The notes beneath the pieces were generated by a model. The model saw only the letters and a program-made list of their open reading frames with translations, made no database searches and was not told the DNA's origin. Made by a program: the position numbers and the translations under genes. Below are positions 9,877-18,917 of a stretch of 64,000 nucleotides of DNA, one piece after another. Each line of letters opens with the position of its first letter. The stretch's first letter is position 1. This DNA is from Thermoleophilia bacterium (lineage in GTDB: Bacteria > Actinomycetota > Thermoleophilia > RBG-16-64-13): positions 594,916 through 658,915 of the forward strand of contig JAOAGT010000001.1 in the NCBI GenBank assembly GCA_026415615.1. Direction: 5' to 3'.

Positions 9877-10875
9877 CTACTCTCGCTCGAACGGTATCCC
9901 AAGGCCGCGAGGCTGTGTTACCCGTAAGACGCGAACGAGTCTCAAGAAGGCTTTGCGCATGGGGGCAGGCAGGGCGATTGTTACTCGCTCCACCCATTCG
10001 GCATTGCCAACGTTAACCAATAACAGCGTGAGGATCATGAGGGGGAAGGGGGCCACCTGTAGCACCTGAGAAGGTACGCCTTGGAGGCTCGGTTGAAGAA
10101 CCACGCTAAGCCACTGCAGGAGTCCGAAAAGGTAGGCGCCGAGTGCGCCACGTACCGGATTCCAAGCTCCGAAGATAACAATGGCAAGGGCAATCCATCC
10201 CATCCCATCTAGGCCGGATATGGTGCCCTTCCATCCAGCCTTAACCGACAGGGAGAACATGGGGCCGGCCATACCAACCAGGGCTCCTCCAAGTACGGTG
10301 TACACATAGCGAACGACCTTGACGTTTATACCTCTGGCAAAAGCTGCCTCAGGACGCTCGCCCACCGCGCGAAGGACAAGCCCTGGCCTGGTGCGAAAGA
10401 TCCACCACCATGCTCCTGCCACAAGGACAAAGCTAAAGTAGGTAAGCAGGTTGTGGCGGAAGAAGATCGTTCCAATAACTGGTATGTCAGCCAGACCTGG
10501 GATGGGGTGGACAGCTAGTGTGGGCCCCTTTTCGCCCATGAAGGGGTTTCCCAAGAAATAGGAGAGGTCCCGACAGAACAGGGTAAGTACAAAGCCCACC
10601 GCCACTTGCGACTGGCGAAGCGTGATGCTGCTTACAGCTATAACTAGGGCCACCGCAGCGCCTATCCCCGCGCCGGCCAAGAGTGCCAATGGAATGCTTC
10701 CGGACTTCAGAGCGACCACAAAACTGCCCATGGCGGATAGGAGGATCGTTCCGTTAACTGAGAGGTTGATGACCCCTGCCCGCTCTGTCAGTGTCTCGCC
10801 GACCGTCGCCACAACCAGGGGAGCTGCCGAAGCGAGAACGCCGCCAAGGCCTATGACTATGCTGGCACTATCCAC
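9877..10875 (-). CDS. BMP-type ABC transporter permease (second)
   Basis: A 332-residue inner-membrane permease with about 8-10 hydrophobic segments and the family segment LTERAGVINLSVNGTIL near residue 30, typical of the nucleoside/simple sugar permeases that work with BMP lipoproteins (YufQ-like). It starts 8 bases inside the end of the first permease gene. It should form a heterodimeric channel with that protein, driven by the tandem ATPase encoded upstream. The cargo is not shown by sequence; nucleosides are the usual substrate of this group. Confidence 0.92.
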   Translation of the reverse strand: MDSASIVIGLGGVLASAAPLVVATVGETLTERAGVINLSVNGTILLSAMGSFVVALKSGSIPLALLAGAGIGAAVALVIAVSSITLRQSQVAVGFVLTLFCRDLSYFLGNPFMGEKGPTLAVHPIPGLADIPVIGTIFFRHNLLTYFSFVLVAGAWWWIFRTRPGLVLRAVGERPEAAFARGINVKVVRYVYTVLGGALVGMAGPMFSLSVKAGWKGTISGLDGMGWIALAIVIFGAWNPVRGALGAYLFGLLQWLSVVLQPSLQGVPSQVLQVAPFPLMILTLLLVNVGNAEWVERVTIALPAPMRKAFLRLVRVLRVTQPRGLGIPFERE

Positions 10876-11965
10876 TCAGACTCCCTTGCGCAGACTCGGC
10901 GGTGGCCAACTTGCGGAGATAGCGCTGCCTGGCTCCCTCTATCAAGAGGACAAACAAGACCAGGCAACCTTGCAACACTCCTGAAAGGGTGGAATCGAGC
11001 TTAAGAACGATAGGCAACTGAATGCTTCCGATATTAAGAGCCGCAAAAAACAAGGCTACCGGGGCCACCCATAATGCCCGGTACCTTATAAGCATTGCTA
11101 CCAGAAGTCCTAGAAAACCGTACCCGCTAGAAATAGAAGGTATGAGACGGTGATAGACTCCGGTCACCTGGACTGCCCCGGCGAGACCAGCTATGGCTCC
11201 ACAGATCAAGAAAGCCACCAGGCCGTACTGCCAGGTGGGTACTCCGAGCAGAAAAGCAGCTCGGCTGTTGGCGCCCACTGCTCGAAGCCTGAGACCTGCG
11301 TGGGTTCGCTCCAGAAGTACATATACTGCCGCTGCGATTACGATTCCAAGTATCAGGGACCATATGCTCAGCCGTAGGCTTCCAACGGTGGGGAGCCACA
11401 ACTTTTCTGGAAAAGGTTCGGTTCCACTCATCGAGCCTACTCCGGGACGCTTCCACGGGCCAAAGATCAGCCACAAGGTCAGGGCCGTGGCCACAAAGTT
11501 GAGTCCCAGGCCGCCGAAAATTTCGTTTACTCCACCGAAGGTCTTTAATAGCCCAGCGAGCCCCGCCCACAAAGCTCCTCCAATGGCTCCAACAAGCATG
11601 GCTGTCACCAGAATTAGCGCGGGAGGCAGCGCGGTGTGCTGAAGCGCCCGGAGTGCGGCTGTCGTCAGCACCGCCCCGAGCACGATCTGGCCTTCCACAC
11701 CTATGTTCCAAAGGCCGGCGGCAAAGGTCACTAAGACTCCAGAGGAAGCTAGAAGGAGCGGCACCCAGGCTACAAGGACGTTAGACACGTTTCCCATAGA
11801 TCCGCCGATGCCGCGGGCAATTTCGGCAAAAGCTCGGAGCGGCGGTGCCCCGGCGACAAACAGGATGAGGCTTGTGATGAGTAGAGCCCCCACCAAGGCG
11901 GCAAACTGCAGCCCTACGTTAGCCCACGTACGTCCGTGTGAAGCCTTGGAGCCCGAAGAAGTCAC
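10868..11965 (-). CDS. BMP-type ABC transporter permease (first)
   Basis: A 365-residue membrane permease of the YufP-like group, with a hydrophobic N-terminal anchor, GLWNIGVEGQIVLGAV and ALWAGLAGLLKTFGGVNE as recognisable family stretches. It pairs with the neighbouring permease. The GTG start is served by a GGAGG lying in the last of three 20-base tandem repeats that separate it from the ATPase gene. Confidence 0.92.
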   Translation of the reverse strand: MTSSGSKASHGRTWANVGLQFAALVGALLITSLILFVAGAPPLRAFAEIARGIGGSMGNVSNVLVAWVPLLLASSGVLVTFAAGLWNIGVEGQIVLGAVLTTAALRALQHTALPPALILVTAMLVGAIGGALWAGLAGLLKTFGGVNEIFGGLGLNFVATALTLWLIFGPWKRPGVGSMSGTEPFPEKLWLPTVGSLRLSIWSLILGIVIAAAVYVLLERTHAGLRLRAVGANSRAAFLLGVPTWQYGLVAFLICGAIAGLAGAVQVTGVYHRLIPSISSGYGFLGLLVAMLIRYRALWVAPVALFFAALNIGSIQLPIVLKLDSTLSGVLQGCLVLFVLLIEGARQRYLRKLATAESAQGSLSG

Positions 11966-11969
11966 CGCC

Positions 11970-12029
11970 CGCCTCCGGCTATCAAGACCCGCCTCCAGCT
12001 GTCAAGACCGACCTCCACCTATCAAGAGC
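11970..12029 (-). repeat. Three tandem 20-base repeats carrying ribosome-binding sites
   Basis: Read on the minus strand, three near-identical units (for example TCTTGACAGCTGGAGGCGGG) follow each other across the end of the ATPase gene and the gap to the permease. Each unit contains GGAGG; the first encodes the last residues of the ATPase and its TGA stop, and the last places GGAGG six bases before the GTG of the permease. Confidence 0.75.
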
Positions 12030-13465
12030 CCCAATTGTTCCGGGGTGGCCGAGGCGGCGTCTAAGGGCCCGGATACTCTCCCGGCAAAGAAAACGAGCAC
12101 GCGGTCGCTGTAGCGGAGAATTTCGTCAAGGTCGCTTGACGAGAATATGATGGCTGCACCCCTACGGCACCGCTCTCTAAGTTTCTCCCACAAGTAAGCA
12201 ACCGATTCAACGTCCAGGCCACGTGTGGGCTGCTCAAGGAGTAGCAGTCGGGCATCTGGCTCCACCAGGGCCAGCAGAGCTCTCTGCTGGTTGCCGCCTG
12301 ATAACGACTCCACCCGGTCGTTGGGCTTGCCTTTGATATTGAATTCAGCTATTCGAGTCGCAGCCGCCTCGTGCCCCTTCTCTCTGTGCAGAAAGAACCC
12401 TGGTTTTCTTTGTATTAGGAGGAAATGATCGGCAAGAGAAAACCCAGGAATCAATCCTTCCTCCAAGCGGCTCGCTGGCACATAAGCCACTCCCCTGGAT
12501 CTCAGGTGACGATAGGACTTGCCAGTTACGTTGGTTCCCGAGAGCCAAAGTCGTCCTTCGGTGGTGGGGACCAACCCAGCACACGCTTTAAGAAGCAAGG
12601 TTTGTCCGCTTCCCTCCATGCCGGCAAGACCTATGACCTCTCCTTCCCGCACTTCAAGGTCCAGCCCCGCGAAGGCAAGCCGCCCTTGTTGAGCTCCCAC
12701 CCTTTCCAGGCGTAGCACCACTTTGTCCTGCGAACAGCTTTCGGGAGTCTGCTCTGCTACTTCTCGCTCAAACATCATCGAAACGAGCTCGTCTACAGCA
12801 AATGGGGGAGAGGCTTCGCCGACCTTCTTACCTCGCCGTAGTACGGCCACACGAGTGCAGAGTTCTTGTACCTCGTCGAGCTTGTGCGACACAAAAAGTA
12901 CGGTCCGACCTTCCGCAGCCAGGCGGCGCAGTGTGTCAAACAGCTGTTGGCGTTGCAGAGCGCTGATTCCGGTGGTCGGTTCGTCAAGGATCAAGACTCG
13001 CGCGCCTAGCCACAGTAACCGCAGGAGTTCAAGTTGCTGCCGCTCTCCCACTGTGAGAGAGCCCACTTCGGCCCTGGGATCAAACGGGAGACCTAAAGAC
13101 TGAGCCAAGGCGGCTATCTGAGCTAGAGCGACGCGTCGTTTTGGGACAATGCCTCCCGGGGCGCCTACCAGCATGTTATCGGCGATGCGCATGGGGGGAA
13201 AGTCCATGGGGTCCTGGTGCAACATGCCCACGCCGTGTCTTAGGGCGTCCGCCGGGGAGCGAAAAACAACGGGCTGACCATCAAGGGTGATCCTTCCGTT
13301 GTCGGCTGTCAGGTACCCCGACAGAATCTTCATGAGAGTGCTCTTGCCGGCGCCGTTTTCGCCTAGAATTCCTTGGATGGTTCCTCCTGGAACAGTGAGA
13401 GTAATGCCGTCGTTAGCTCTAACGGTCCCAAAGTGCTTGTGGATGTCTAAGAGAGAGACTTCCAT
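12002..13465 (-). CDS. BMP-type ABC transporter tandem ATPase
   Basis: A 487-residue protein with two ABC domains. The first has Walker A GENGAGKST (near residue 35), a signature-like VGERQQLE and Walker B VLILDEPTTG. The second has a degenerate P-loop GMEGSGQT, signature LSGGNQQR and LLLLEQPTRGLD. This is the layout of sugar and nucleoside importers such as RbsA/YufO, which hydrolyse ATP for both permeases. It is separated from the lipoprotein gene by about 130 bases that contain a hairpin. Confidence 0.94.
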   Translation of the reverse strand: MEVSLLDIHKHFGTVRANDGITLTVPGGTIQGILGENGAGKSTLMKILSGYLTADNGRITLDGQPVVFRSPADALRHGVGMLHQDPMDFPPMRIADNMLVGAPGGIVPKRRVALAQIAALAQSLGLPFDPRAEVGSLTVGERQQLELLRLLWLGARVLILDEPTTGISALQRQQLFDTLRRLAAEGRTVLFVSHKLDEVQELCTRVAVLRRGKKVGEASPPFAVDELVSMMFEREVAEQTPESCSQDKVVLRLERVGAQQGRLAFAGLDLEVREGEVIGLAGMEGSGQTLLLKACAGLVPTTEGRLWLSGTNVTGKSYRHLRSRGVAYVPASRLEEGLIPGFSLADHFLLIQRKPGFFLHREKGHEAAATRIAEFNIKGKPNDRVESLSGGNQQRALLALVEPDARLLLLEQPTRGLDVESVAYLWEKLRERCRRGAAIIFSSSDLDEILRYSDRVLVFFAGRVSGPLDAASATPEQLGLLIGGGRS

Positions 13466-13536
13466 CTAAAACTCAACGATTCGCAGCCTATCTGGTTTCT
13501 GCAGCCTACCGAGCTTCTGACCCCAAAAGACAACCG

Positions 13537-13567
13537 GAAAGGGGAGACCAAAACGGCCTCCCCTTTC
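13537..13567 (-). terminator. Hairpin between lipoprotein and ATPase genes
   Basis: A 10-bp perfect stem (GAAAGGGGAG with CTCCCCTTTC) and 11-base loop follow the BMP lipoprotein gene. Such hairpins between a binding-protein gene and the rest of a transporter operon commonly lower downstream expression or protect the upstream message; which applies here is unknown. Confidence 0.5.
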
Positions 13568-13599
13568 TGAGTCGTGCGTTGGTTCTGGCCAGTTACGGC

Positions 13600-14907
13600 T
13601 CATTCGGAGACGCTTTGCCCCTCCATCCCTTGAAGCAGTTGCGGCAGATACCAAATCTGCTGGTCGGTCGCCACTTCGCCTTCCGCCAGGTAGGGAGTTC
13701 CATCCTGCAGGTTTAGTGGGCCTACCCACAAGTTCAAGCCCTTGGCCAGCTCAGCGATGAACTCGTCCACCTTGGCCGCAGCTTCAGCGGAAAGACCCTC
13801 TCCCTTGGCAAAACCGATCATGGAGGTGTCCGGGTTGTTGATGTCTGTCCAGTCGGGTCCTACCCAATGCCAGAAGCTGCTCCACTGTCCCTCGCGAGCC
13901 GCCGCCACAGCTGCAAGGTACTCTGGGCCCCAGTTAAAGTAGGGCACGCCCAACGCCACCGAAGGAGCCTCGGCCAAGGCGCCCACATAGTCGTACGGAA
14001 TGGCATATACCTGTTTGCCGGCCTCCGTGAGCTTGGCGGCTTCAACTAGGGCTTCGGTCGTATCTATACCGGAAATGACCACGTCGTAGCCCTGGTTATA
14101 GAAGTTATCGGCCACCTGCGTCGGATCCGCGGTAACACCGGGAATGTTGAACCAGAAGCCAATCCAGTTGACGGTGAACTTGAGCTCAGCCGGGTCCTTC
14201 CCGAGGTATTTGGTCCATACATACCGGGCTCCAAGATACGAGGAGGCGGCCAGTCTTCTGGTCTCGTCGTTGATCAGGGGGCCCAGGTAGCCAATCTTGC
14301 CTGTTTTTGTGGTAAGAGCGGCTGCAGCCCCGGCGATCATCTTGCCGTATTCCATTTTCCCCATGATGTTGCTTAGGTTGGGTAGGTTCTGATAATCCTT
14401 ACCCTCTTTCCAGGCTCCATCTCCTGAGGTATGTACCACGGGGATATCCGGATGGGCTTTGGCGAAAGCGTGTGCTCCGTCCTTCATGTCATCTGAAGTA
14501 AAGAAGATCATCTGTGCGCCCTGCGCAAGCAGCTCTTCCGCCAGCTGCTCTACTGTGGTTCCCGGCCGGTCCGAGCTGTTGGCCTTGTCCACATAAACCA
14601 TCTTGGCCCCGGGAAGCTTTTTCTCGACGTAAAGACCGCCTTCGTAGTTGGCCTGACTCCAACCGTTGTCGTTGTACGGACCTACTAGGATCATGCCAAA
14701 AACGAATTCCTCTTGGGCGGGCTCGGTACTCGAAGAGGTGGAGGATGATTCGGCAACAGAAGAAGTAGTGGTAGAGGACTGCGCAGCTGCTGTAGTGGTG
14801 GTGGCTTCTTGCTTTTCGCCGCCGCAGCTAACCGCCACCGCTGCCAATGCCAGGACCGTCAGCAGCGCTACAAGCTTGACTATTGAGCGAAAACGGATTT
14901 TGGGCAT
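13600..14907 (-). CDS. BMP-family substrate-binding lipoprotein
   Basis: A basic-membrane-protein family ligand binder, about 435 residues. The N-terminus has a lipoprotein signal ending AAVAVSC, then a Thr/Ser-rich linker, then the binding domain opening with FVFGMILVGPYNDNGWSQ. It would present its ligand, probably a nucleoside, to the ABC transporter encoded just downstream. The ATG at 14907 is preferred because AAGAGG lies about 11 bases before it; a GTG four codons upstream is also open. It starts only about 36 bases after serA on the same strand, so it may be read from the serA promoter or its own. Confidence 0.92.
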   Translation of the reverse strand: MPKIRFRSIVKLVALLTVLALAAVAVSCGGEKQEATTTTAAAQSSTTTSSVAESSSTSSSTEPAQEEFVFGMILVGPYNDNGWSQANYEGGLYVEKKLPGAKMVYVDKANSSDRPGTTVEQLAEELLAQGAQMIFFTSDDMKDGAHAFAKAHPDIPVVHTSGDGAWKEGKDYQNLPNLSNIMGKMEYGKMIAGAAAALTTKTGKIGYLGPLINDETRRLAASSYLGARYVWTKYLGKDPAELKFTVNWIGFWFNIPGVTADPTQVADNFYNQGYDVVISGIDTTEALVEAAKLTEAGKQVYAIPYDYVGALAEAPSVALGVPYFNWGPEYLAAVAAAREGQWSSFWHWVGPDWTDINNPDTSMIGFAKGEGLSAEAAAKVDEFIAELAKGLNLWVGPLNLQDGTPYLAEGEVATDQQIWYLPQLLQGMEGQSVSE

Positions 14908-14943
14908 TTCTGCAAGCACCTCTTTCCTGACCGTTGCGCGTTG

Positions 14944-16557
14944 TTACAGTTCGATTATCTTCATCTCGTAGATCTCGTCGATCTCGAGGCACCGATCCAC
15001 GGCCTCTTGCGGAACCGGGTTGTCTAGCCCCAGAATCATAATTGAATCTTGCGCGATGTTGTCAATCCCGCTAGAAGTGACCATGCGCGAGATGTTCACC
15101 CCGTATTGGCCCATAATAGTGCCCACTCTACCGATGACACCTGGCACGTTCTTATGGGGGGCGTAAGCGAGCCTGCCTTGGGGCACGAACGTTATGGGAT
15201 GCTCGCCAATCTGCACAATGCTGGGGTGTTTGTGCTCGAGTACGGTGCCGGCGATCATAAACTGCTCGCCGGATCCCTCTGTCACGACCAGACGAATGAG
15301 ATTGCGATAATCGCCGCTATCTGAGGAAATAGTCTCTCTCACCTCTATGCCCATCTGCTCGGCTACAAAGCCGGCATTCACAAAGTTGACGCTCCCTCGA
15401 GACATAGTTCCCTGAAGGATTCCTTTTAGAGCCGCCAAGGACAGGATCTTAGCGTCCTCCGGCACCTCGATGTCTTTGCCGGCGAAGACTATCTCAATGC
15501 GCTTTGCACTCTGACGGCGAATGTGGCGGTAGAGGATGCCCATTTTCTCTGCCAAGGCAATGAAAACCTTGAGCTTGTTGTAGGTATCCTCAGAAAGGCT
15601 AGGAATGTTGAGAGCGTTCTTTACGATCTCCCCCCTTAGCCCAGCGATGACCTCGGCCACTACTTCTTCGCCTACGCGCCGCGACGCTTCAAAAGTCGAG
15701 GCGCCCAGATGAGGTGTACCGACGACGTTATCGAATTCGTAGAGCGGATGGGAGTACTGCGGTTCATTGACCCAAGTGTCTATGGCGGCAGAGGCAACGT
15801 GCCCCGATTTGAGGCCGCGGTAGAGTGCCTCTTCGTTTATGATACCGCCGCGGGCGCAGTTTACGAGCCGCACTCCCTTTTTCATCATGGCGATCTGAGG
15901 ATCGCTAATCATGTTGAAAGTTTCTTCTGTCTTGGGCGTATGGATAGTTATAAAGTCGGATTCGCGTAAGAGCTCTTCTAGAGTTTGCTTCTTTTCCACG
16001 CCCAGGTTGGCAAAGCGAGAGTCAGGAATGTAGGGATCGTAGGCTATGACCTTCATGCCAAAGCCGCGAGCCCGCTGGGAAACCAGTCCACCGATGCGAC
16101 CCAGACCTATGATGCCTAACGTTTTCCCGTAGAGCTCGCTGCCTTCAAATTGCTTGCGTCCCCATTTGCCGCTCCTGATGAACCGATCGGCCCAAGGAAT
16201 ATTGCGGCTGCTCGCAAGTAGCATGCCCATCGTATGCTCGGCGGCCGACACGATGTTGCTTTCGGGGGTATTACAGACAATCACCCCCTTCTTAGTAGCG
16301 TAAGCGATGTCGATGTTATCGACTCCCGAGCCCGCTCGCCCCACGATACGCAGGTTGACTGCAGCGTCCAAGAGTTCCTTGTCCACAATGGTCTCGCTGC
16401 GCACAATAAGGCCGTGATACTGAGGAATGATGGAGAGTATTTCCTCTCGGCTCATGTTGTACTTAACATCCACCGAGCAGACGGCTGCCAACTTAGCGAT
16501 GGCCTCGTCATCCATGAGCTCGGCAATGAGAACCTTGTAGTTGCTAAGATCCTCCAA
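14944..16557 (-). CDS. serA: D-3-phosphoglycerate dehydrogenase
   Basis: A long-form SerA, oxidising 3-phosphoglycerate with NAD in the first step of serine synthesis. The substrate domain begins SNYKVLIAELMDDEAI, the NAD fold has GIIGLGRIGG, and the catalytic regions are VNCARGGIINEEAL and VGTPHLGAS. The C-terminal ~210 residues hold the intervening ASB domain and an ACT domain (GVIGRVGTIMGQYGVNI), which usually binds serine as feedback inhibitor. I prefer the TTG at 16557 because AGGAGG lies five bases upstream; the frame also allows a GTG at 16590 with no ribosome site. Confidence 0.95.
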   Translation of the reverse strand: MEDLSNYKVLIAELMDDEAIAKLAAVCSVDVKYNMSREEILSIIPQYHGLIVRSETIVDKELLDAAVNLRIVGRAGSGVDNIDIAYATKKGVIVCNTPESNIVSAAEHTMGMLLASSRNIPWADRFIRSGKWGRKQFEGSELYGKTLGIIGLGRIGGLVSQRARGFGMKVIAYDPYIPDSRFANLGVEKKQTLEELLRESDFITIHTPKTEETFNMISDPQIAMMKKGVRLVNCARGGIINEEALYRGLKSGHVASAAIDTWVNEPQYSHPLYEFDNVVGTPHLGASTFEASRRVGEEVVAEVIAGLRGEIVKNALNIPSLSEDTYNKLKVFIALAEKMGILYRHIRRQSAKRIEIVFAGKDIEVPEDAKILSLAALKGILQGTMSRGSVNFVNAGFVAEQMGIEVRETISSDSGDYRNLIRLVVTEGSGEQFMIAGTVLEHKHPSIVQIGEHPITFVPQGRLAYAPHKNVPGVIGRVGTIMGQYGVNISRMVTSSGIDNIAQDSIMILGLDNPVPQEAVDRCLEIDEIYEMKIIEL

Positions 16558-16709
16558 GAACGCCTCCTGGTTGGTCGGACATCTCGGCACCCAGCGACAG
16601 GCAGACGATGCCCGCGTGGAGAATCTCTAGGCTAACACACCGGCGGCAAAATCATCCACCGTGCCAGCCTCGGAGGTAAGGCTGACGGGACTTAAGGCTG
16701 ACTTAAGGC

Positions 16710-17063
16710 TTACTGAGATCCGAGCAGCGCGGACCAGGCACGCTCCGGGGGTCGTCGCTCAGGAACGGGCACGTGAGGGATGAGACCCTCGTTCCATTCC
16801 TTCGAAACGTAGAGGTTGCAATAGCAACTGCCGTAGTCCCGCACGTCAGCCTCGCGGTAGGCACAAGGGCAGATGATGTCCCTGTCTTTATCTCGGTCGC
16901 CTGAAGCCAGTCGGCACGGGCAGGACATGTATCCGTATCGGTCCTTATTGCGAAGTAGTCCCTCGAGCAGCTGCCGTACATAGTCTTCGTCTTTGGGGAA
17001 AAAGTACCCCTTGGGTTCGTTTACTCGTTTTAGGCGCTCGTAGAGCTCATCCACTTCGCTCAT
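16710..17063 (-). CDS. Ferredoxin:thioredoxin reductase catalytic subunit-like protein
   Basis: A 117-residue protein with the cysteine pattern of the catalytic chain of ferredoxin:thioredoxin reductase: CPC, then CPC 16-17 residues later, then CYC (CHC in plants). These residues hold a [4Fe-4S] cluster next to a redox disulfide and convert ferredoxin electrons into dithiols. It overlaps the glutaredoxin-like gene by 4 bases, and that protein is the obvious candidate partner. No variable (FtrA) subunit is nearby, as in non-photosynthetic anaerobes. Confidence 0.88.
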   Translation of the reverse strand: MSEVDELYERLKRVNEPKGYFFPKDEDYVRQLLEGLLRNKDRYGYMSCPCRLASGDRDKDRDIICPCAYREADVRDYGSCYCNLYVSKEWNEGLIPHVPVPERRPPERAWSALLGSQ

Positions 17064-17314
17064 AGTCCCAGAGCCTCCCTAATCTCGGCCTCGCGGTAGC
17101 CAACGATTACTTTGTCTCCGATAACAAGAGTCGGAAATGAAGTCTGAGGATTAAGCTTGCGGACCTCTTCCACCACTTTCTTCAATTCTTCTCGGGGAAG
17201 TAAGTCCACGTCGATGTAGTCGTACTCTACCCCGTTATCTTCAAGAAGCTTCTTAGTGTTCCGGCAGTGTCCGCACGTGCTAAGCGCGTACAAGAAAGGC
17301 CTTTGTTTTTCCAT
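17060..17314 (-). CDS. Glutaredoxin-like redox protein
   Basis: An 84-residue thioredoxin-fold protein with the active site STCGHCRNTKKLL and the cis-proline segment TSFPTLVIGDKVIVGY. The CGHC motif is closer to protein disulfide/NrdH-type redoxins than to classic CPYC glutaredoxins. It is cotranscribed with the ferredoxin:thioredoxin reductase-like gene and likely receives electrons from it. Targets are unknown. Confidence 0.88.
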   Translation of the reverse strand: MEKQRPFLYALSTCGHCRNTKKLLEDNGVEYDYIDVDLLPREELKKVVEEVRKLNPQTSFPTLVIGDKVIVGYREAEIREALGL

Positions 17315-17431
17315 GACTTTCCTTTCTGCCTCGAAGTCTGATGTTTCTTCGTGCTCCTAATAGCGGTAATACCCCGAAGGTCGGCTGTTTACTCTGGCCG
17401 CTTTGTGGTTAGAAAAGACTGACAGGGTGGT

Positions 17432-18883
17432 GTGATCAGCTTCTACCAGGAGCTTTTTAAGGCACAGGGTCAGGCAATGGCCACAGAAAGGGTGGGGGTA
17501 ATGGGCACAGAAAGTAGAGTTGGCTTGGTTCGGCGCACCGGACGCAAAGAGCTTGCTCAGCGCTTTCGCAGTCAGCACATGGGACTGGCTCTGCGTCCGT
17601 CTGGACATATCCTAGCTACGGCGGCGACCACGATCGTGCTTTTCCTGCTTGTGTTCTCTTCCTGGACTGGTACAACGGTGGCTGGGGGGCCTGATTTCGT
17701 GGACGTCCAGGGTGACGAATGGTTTGCCTCGGCTCTGACCGAGCTCTCAGCTCGGGGGATCGTTCAGGGTTTTCCCGACCAGTCTTTTGGACCCGAGCGT
17801 TTCGTGACGAAAGGCCAACTAGCCATTTTTCTCGCCCGAGTTCTGCGTCTAGACAGCTCTCAAGTAGATCCTGTCTCCTGTCTTGTTAACGCGCAAGTCG
17901 TCGACGAGACCGAGGTCTCTGACTTTAGGCCTTTTCAGTTAGCGTCTCGACAGGAGGCTGCCGCATGGTTAATGCGAGCTGTCTTGCGTCTGGCCGGTGA
18001 GGATAGGACAGGTTGGCCGCTTGACGAGATGAGCCTGAGCTCGGACGAGGGGTCGTCATCCCTCATAGGAGGGCAAGAACAGGATGAGCTAGATGCGTGG
18101 CTGGGAGCGTTTCTTGACCGCAATATGATTGACCCACGGTTTTCGAAGTACGTCGCCGAGGCCTTTCGTCTGGGCATTTTTCGTGGGGCGGGAGACGGGT
18201 ACTTCTATCCCACTATTCCTTTGACAAGAGCAGAGGTGGTGGTGATCCTTCACCGAGCCTTTGTATCGCCGAGCCAGCCGCTCGAAAGTCCGCCGAACCC
18301 TACACCGGCCGCGGCAGCATACTCTCCCCTCGAGGTAGGTTCCACGGGGAGAACGGTTCTCATGCTCGAGCGTCGCCTAAGTCAACTTGGGTACGTATGC
18401 GGCGATGTCGATGGTGTCTACGACAGGCGCACAAGAGATGCAGTCATGGCCTTCGAGAAGTTTGAGCGGCTTGACCGTGACGGGACTGCTGAACCAGAGG
18501 TTTGGGCCCGGCTTTTCTTTGCTGCGGAGACTCCGGCTGCAAGATTGGATTTGCCTGGCAAAAGGGTGGAAGTAGATCTTTCCCGTCAGGTGATGTTGCT
18601 CATCGTTGATGGGCGAGTAGTTGCCGTTGTTCACGTCTCAACTGGAAAGGCGGGAACTCCGACCGGGCACGGGACAATATGGCTCAAGCAACGGGGCTGG
18701 GTGGAGTCTTCTGTGGGTTGGATGTACTACCCCTGCTACTTCTGGCCTCGCATTGCTATTCACGGGTCTTCGAGTGTTCCCCCGTATCCGGCAAGCCACG
18801 GATGTGTCCGAACTCCGGTGTGGATTGCTCCGGAGGTGTTTTCTTGGCTTCAGATAGGGACGAGAGTGGACGTGTACTACTAA
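17432..18883 (+). CDS. Secreted SLH / peptidoglycan-binding / L,D-transpeptidase protein
   Basis: Domains in order: a hydrophobic secretion segment (LATAATTIVLFLLVFSSW), S-layer homology repeats (for example FVDVQGDEWFASALTELS and a clear last one ending LTRAEVVVILHRAF), a peptidoglycan-binding domain (LMLERRLSQLGYVCGDVDG), then a YkuD L,D-transpeptidase domain with the catalytic motif ASHGCVRTP. It should sit at the cell wall and cross-link peptidoglycan or attach proteins. The start is uncertain: the frame opens with a GTG at 17432, but a start at 17501 or 17579 would put the signal peptide at the very N-terminus. Confidence 0.88.
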   Translation: MISFYQELFKAQGQAMATERVGVMGTESRVGLVRRTGRKELAQRFRSQHMGLALRPSGHILATAATTIVLFLLVFSSWTGTTVAGGPDFVDVQGDEWFASALTELSARGIVQGFPDQSFGPERFVTKGQLAIFLARVLRLDSSQVDPVSCLVNAQVVDETEVSDFRPFQLASRQEAAAWLMRAVLRLAGEDRTGWPLDEMSLSSDEGSSSLIGGQEQDELDAWLGAFLDRNMIDPRFSKYVAEAFRLGIFRGAGDGYFYPTIPLTRAEVVVILHRAFVSPSQPLESPPNPTPAAAAYSPLEVGSTGRTVLMLERRLSQLGYVCGDVDGVYDRRTRDAVMAFEKFERLDRDGTAEPEVWARLFFAAETPAARLDLPGKRVEVDLSRQVMLLIVDGRVVAVVHVSTGKAGTPTGHGTIWLKQRGWVESSVGWMYYPCYFWPRIAIHGSSSVPPYPASHGCVRTPVWIAPEVFSWLQIGTRVDVYY

Positions 18884-18917
18884 GCAGCGCGTGCCGCCCA
18901 CTAAAGAGCGCGTGCGG

